Assembly: GCA_023386455.1 (NCBI GenBank)
Contig: JAEWJO010000728.1
Span: 1 to 11,385, forward strand
Direction of reading: 5' to 3'
Length of the DNA: 11,385 nt
From: Pseudomonadota bacterium
GTDB lineage: Bacteria; Myxococcota_A; Polyangia; Haliangiales; Haliangiaceae
Below the pieces are notes generated by a model. It saw nothing but the letters and a program-made list of their open reading frames with translations, did not search any database and was not told where the DNA came from. This document shows positions 9,925-11,385 of this stretch, in pieces (position 1 is the first letter of the stretch; each line of letters opens with the position of its first letter). A program made the translations under genes and the position numbers.

Positions 9925-10265
9925 GGCTTCTTCGCGATCTTGGTGTTCGGCTTGGTGGCGCCGCTCGGCAACGCAGGCCTGACGGGAACGCGCAGTCCGC
10001 GCGGAGGGTCGACCGTGGGCGCGGGTTGAGCGTCGCGCTCGGCAGCGATAGTCGTCAGACGCGCGATCATGAGATCGAGCATCTGGTCGACCGACACGCG
10101 CGAGGTCACCGCGGGCAGCGGCGTTCCCGGCAACATGATCGGCTTACCCGGCTCGGAGCCGAGTGCCGCCATGATCGTGCGGCACGCCTGCACGCCGGTC
10201 GCCTTCTGCTCGGCGCTCGCGTCGCTGGCGACGGCCACGCGAATCGCTTCGATGAGGTCTTGCAT
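9921..10265 (-). CDS. Small hypothetical element protein
   Basis: This 114-residue protein is not recognised. The N-terminal 75 residues look helical (MQDLIEAIRVAVASDASAEQ; DQMLDLMIARLTTIAAERD). The C-terminal 35 are disordered and basic, rich in Pro, Arg and Lys, ending TKIAKKP. No signal peptide, membrane segment or cysteines of note are present. The ATG at 10265 has AAAGGA 5 nt upstream, overlapping the stop of the M23/GIY-YIG gene, which argues that the gene is real and translated with its neighbours. Its own stop overlaps the start of the next gene (ATGA). A small structural or accessory protein is possible; no function can be assigned. Confidence 0.7.
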   Translation of the reverse strand: MQDLIEAIRVAVASDASAEQKATGVQACRTIMAALGSEPGKPIMLPGTPLPAVTSRVSVDQMLDLMIARLTTIAAERDAQPAPTVDPPRGLRVPVRPALPSGATKPNTKIAKKP

Positions 10266-10274
10266 GGGATCCTT

Positions 10275-11306
10275 TCAAAACGGGACTTCGTCGGTCGCCG
10301 CGTCGGGCTGGCCGATCTGGTTGTCGCGAGGCCGGAGCCGCGCGATGACGCGCATCTCTTCGTCCAGTGCGTCGTCGGGAGAAGTGAGCCGCACCGCAAC
10401 TTCGACGTCGGCGCGCGGATACGTGAGGCCGGGATCGGCGCCTTCGGCAAACTGGCCGCGCCAGAAGCCCTTGTAGCGGCGCCAGGTCTGAAAGTGGCGC
10501 GTGAGGGTGTCGTACAAGCGTCCTGCCGACGAACCGACGTACAGACACTCGTGCGTGTCGGCGTCGCGGATCACGTAGACGCCCGCCTCGCCTTTCAGCG
10601 CGCGAACCCAGTCCGGATACGCTTCGCCGCGCTCGCCGACGCGGCGATACGCCGTCATCGTGCCATTGCGCATCGCCGGTGCGGACGCGACGAGCGTCGG
10701 AGACCACGGCACGGAGATGCGCGTCCACGCGTCGAAGTACGGCGTTGGATCGACGGCACCGGTGCGCTTGCCGCCTTTCCACAGCTCGAAGTGGAGATGC
10801 TTGAGGTGCTCCGCGTCGGTCGGGGCCGCGCCGATCGTGCCGAGTGGTTGCCCCGCTCGGACGGTCTCGCCGCGCTTCACGGCGAGCGTCGTGAGGTGCG
10901 TGTAGTACGTCGCCCAGCCGATCGGGTGCTGGATGATCACGCTGTACCCCATCGGGGTCATGTCCGCGAACGACACCGTGCCGGCGCCAGCGGCGAGCGC
11001 GGAAATGCCGTCGGGCATGAAGAACAGCGGCGTGCCATTCGTCGTCTTCGGCGGGAACACGGCGATCAGATCGCGTGCGTCGCGGCGACGGAACATCAGG
11101 TCGACGCCGAGGTGCTGGTGTGGCTCGGTCGCGCGGAACTCATTCGACACGACGACGGGACGATCAGCGAGCGTCGGCACCGGCACGACCCAACCGGCGA
11201 ACGACGACGATGCTCCCACTGGCGCGACCTTCCGCGAGCGTCGCCACAGGAGCGCGCCAGCGATGCCGCCACCGACGACGAGAAGCCCGAGTGAGCTATC
11301 CCGCAT
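10275..11306 (-). CDS. Membrane-anchored M23 peptidase fused to a GIY-YIG nuclease domain
   Basis: This 343-residue protein has three parts. Residues 5-21 are a Gly-rich membrane helix (LGLLVVGGGIAGALLW) followed by RRSRK. Residues 60-185 are an M23 metalloendopeptidase domain with all the usual residues: H65 and D69 (HLGVD), H137 (YYTHL), and H170/H172 (HLHFELW). M23 enzymes cut peptidoglycan cross-bridges using zinc. Residues 240-330 are a GIY-YIG nuclease domain: GVY (242-244), YVG (256-258), R263, the catalytic glutamate in ALDEEM (E316/E317), and the terminal RPRDN. The ATG at 11306 has GGAG 7 nt upstream and overlaps the previous stop by one base; a GTG at 11309 is less likely. Joining a wall hydrolase to a DNA-cutting domain is odd. 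A cytoplasmic-facing anchor by charge would put the peptidase on the wrong side of the membrane unless it is packaged in a particle. Confidence 0.85.
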   Translation of the reverse strand: MRDSSLGLLVVGGGIAGALLWRRSRKVAPVGASSSFAGWVVPVPTLADRPVVVSNEFRATEPHQHLGVDLMFRRRDARDLIAVFPPKTTNGTPLFFMPDGISALAAGAGTVSFADMTPMGYSVIIQHPIGWATYYTHLTTLAVKRGETVRAGQPLGTIGAAPTDAEHLKHLHFELWKGGKRTGAVDPTPYFDAWTRISVPWSPTLVASAPAMRNGTMTAYRRVGERGEAYPDWVRALKGEAGVYVIRDADTHECLYVGSSAGRLYDTLTRHFQTWRRYKGFWRGQFAEGADPGLTYPRADVEVAVRLTSPDDALDEEMRVIARLRPRDNQIGQPDAATDEVPF

Positions 11307-11385
11307 CACCGCGCTCCACGGCGGTTGAGTAGCCGGACAATGCGTGCGGCTAGCTCGTCCGTCTCGTGCGGCGACAGCGCGTAGC
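11306..11385 (-). CDS. 3' end of an unknown element gene (5' part outside window)
   Basis: An open frame enters from the right edge and codes for 25 residues ending SPHETDELAARIVRLLNRRG-AR before TGA at 11308-11306. That stop overlaps the next ATG by one base (TGATG), the same tight coupling as elsewhere in the cluster, and third positions are mostly G/C. The tail looks like an amphipathic helix with a basic end. There is too little for a family call. Confidence 0.5.
   Translation of the reverse strand, partial: YALSPHETDELAARIVRLLNRRGAR

Larger units (their letters stand above)
6798..11385. mobile_element. Left part of an integrated element at tRNA-Asp (right end outside window)
   Basis: Seen: a tyrosine integrase gene points at the 3' end of tRNA-Asp and stops 4 bp from it. 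An excisionase-type gene sits directly before it. The remaining genes all share the strand and are packed with overlaps or 2-nt gaps, unlike the chromosomal genes to the left. Known: tRNA 3' ends are common targets of tyrosine integrases of prophages and integrative elements. Inferred: the left junction (attL) lies in the last part of tRNA-Asp or just after it, since integration normally restores the tRNA. I found no second copy of the tRNA 3' segment up to 11385, so attR and most cargo are beyond the window. Type (prophage, satellite or integrative conjugative element) is undecided. Confidence 0.8.

Noticed and set aside
9870..11294. A 474-codon plus-strand frame across the element genes
   Set aside because: It runs opposite to the M23/GIY-YIG gene and two tightly coupled genes with Shine-Dalgarno sites. 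Its Arg-rich product shows no motif.
6838..11385. Second copy of the tRNA-Asp 3' end (attR)
   Set aside because: I looked for the T-arm/acceptor segment on both strands and saw none, so the element end lies outside the window.

Overview
The window is GC-rich throughout, with mostly G/C third codon positions. Its chromosomal part carries a c-type cytochrome of the cytochrome c peroxidase/MauG type, a small outer-membrane beta-barrel protein, a PilZ protein with a receiver-like tail, and Lon protease. This suggests a Gram-negative bacterium, most likely a myxobacterium-like member of Myxococcota/Deltaproteobacteria. That placement is an inference from gene content; no taxonomic marker was compared.

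Left part (1-6512) is ordinary chromosome. A 5'-truncated di-haem cytochrome (+) ends against a small beta-barrel protein (-), and a hairpin between them probably terminates both. Upstream of the barrel gene lies a PilZ/receiver-like gene (-). It is divergent from lon (+), which has a complete set of catalytic residues.

The middle (6587-6838) holds a good sigma70-type promoter, tRNA-Val(UAC), tRNA-Asp(GUC) and a strong intrinsic terminator.

Right part (about 6798 to the window end) is the left end of an integrated element, inserted at the 3' end of tRNA-Asp. Its genes are all on the minus strand and very tightly packed, with overlaps or 2-nt gaps. In transcription order they are: the tail of an unknown gene; a membrane-anchored M23 peptidase fused to a GIY-YIG nuclease domain; a small unknown protein; an unknown protein with a C-terminal membrane anchor; a second M23-like protein that has lost key residues; an excisionase-type helix-turn-helix protein; and a tyrosine integrase whose stop codon lies 4 bp from tRNA-Asp. 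The other end (attR) is outside the window.

The most interesting content is this element. It has two M23 paralogues, one with intact metal/catalytic residues and joined to a nuclease domain, the other degenerate. Two of its proteins carry Gly-rich membrane helices followed by Arg clusters. All of these genes appear to share a transcript with the integration module. A cell-envelope-crossing role, such as entry or exit of a phage-like (perhaps membrane-containing) or transfer element, is a reasonable hypothesis. No capsid, packaging or replication gene is visible to prove it.
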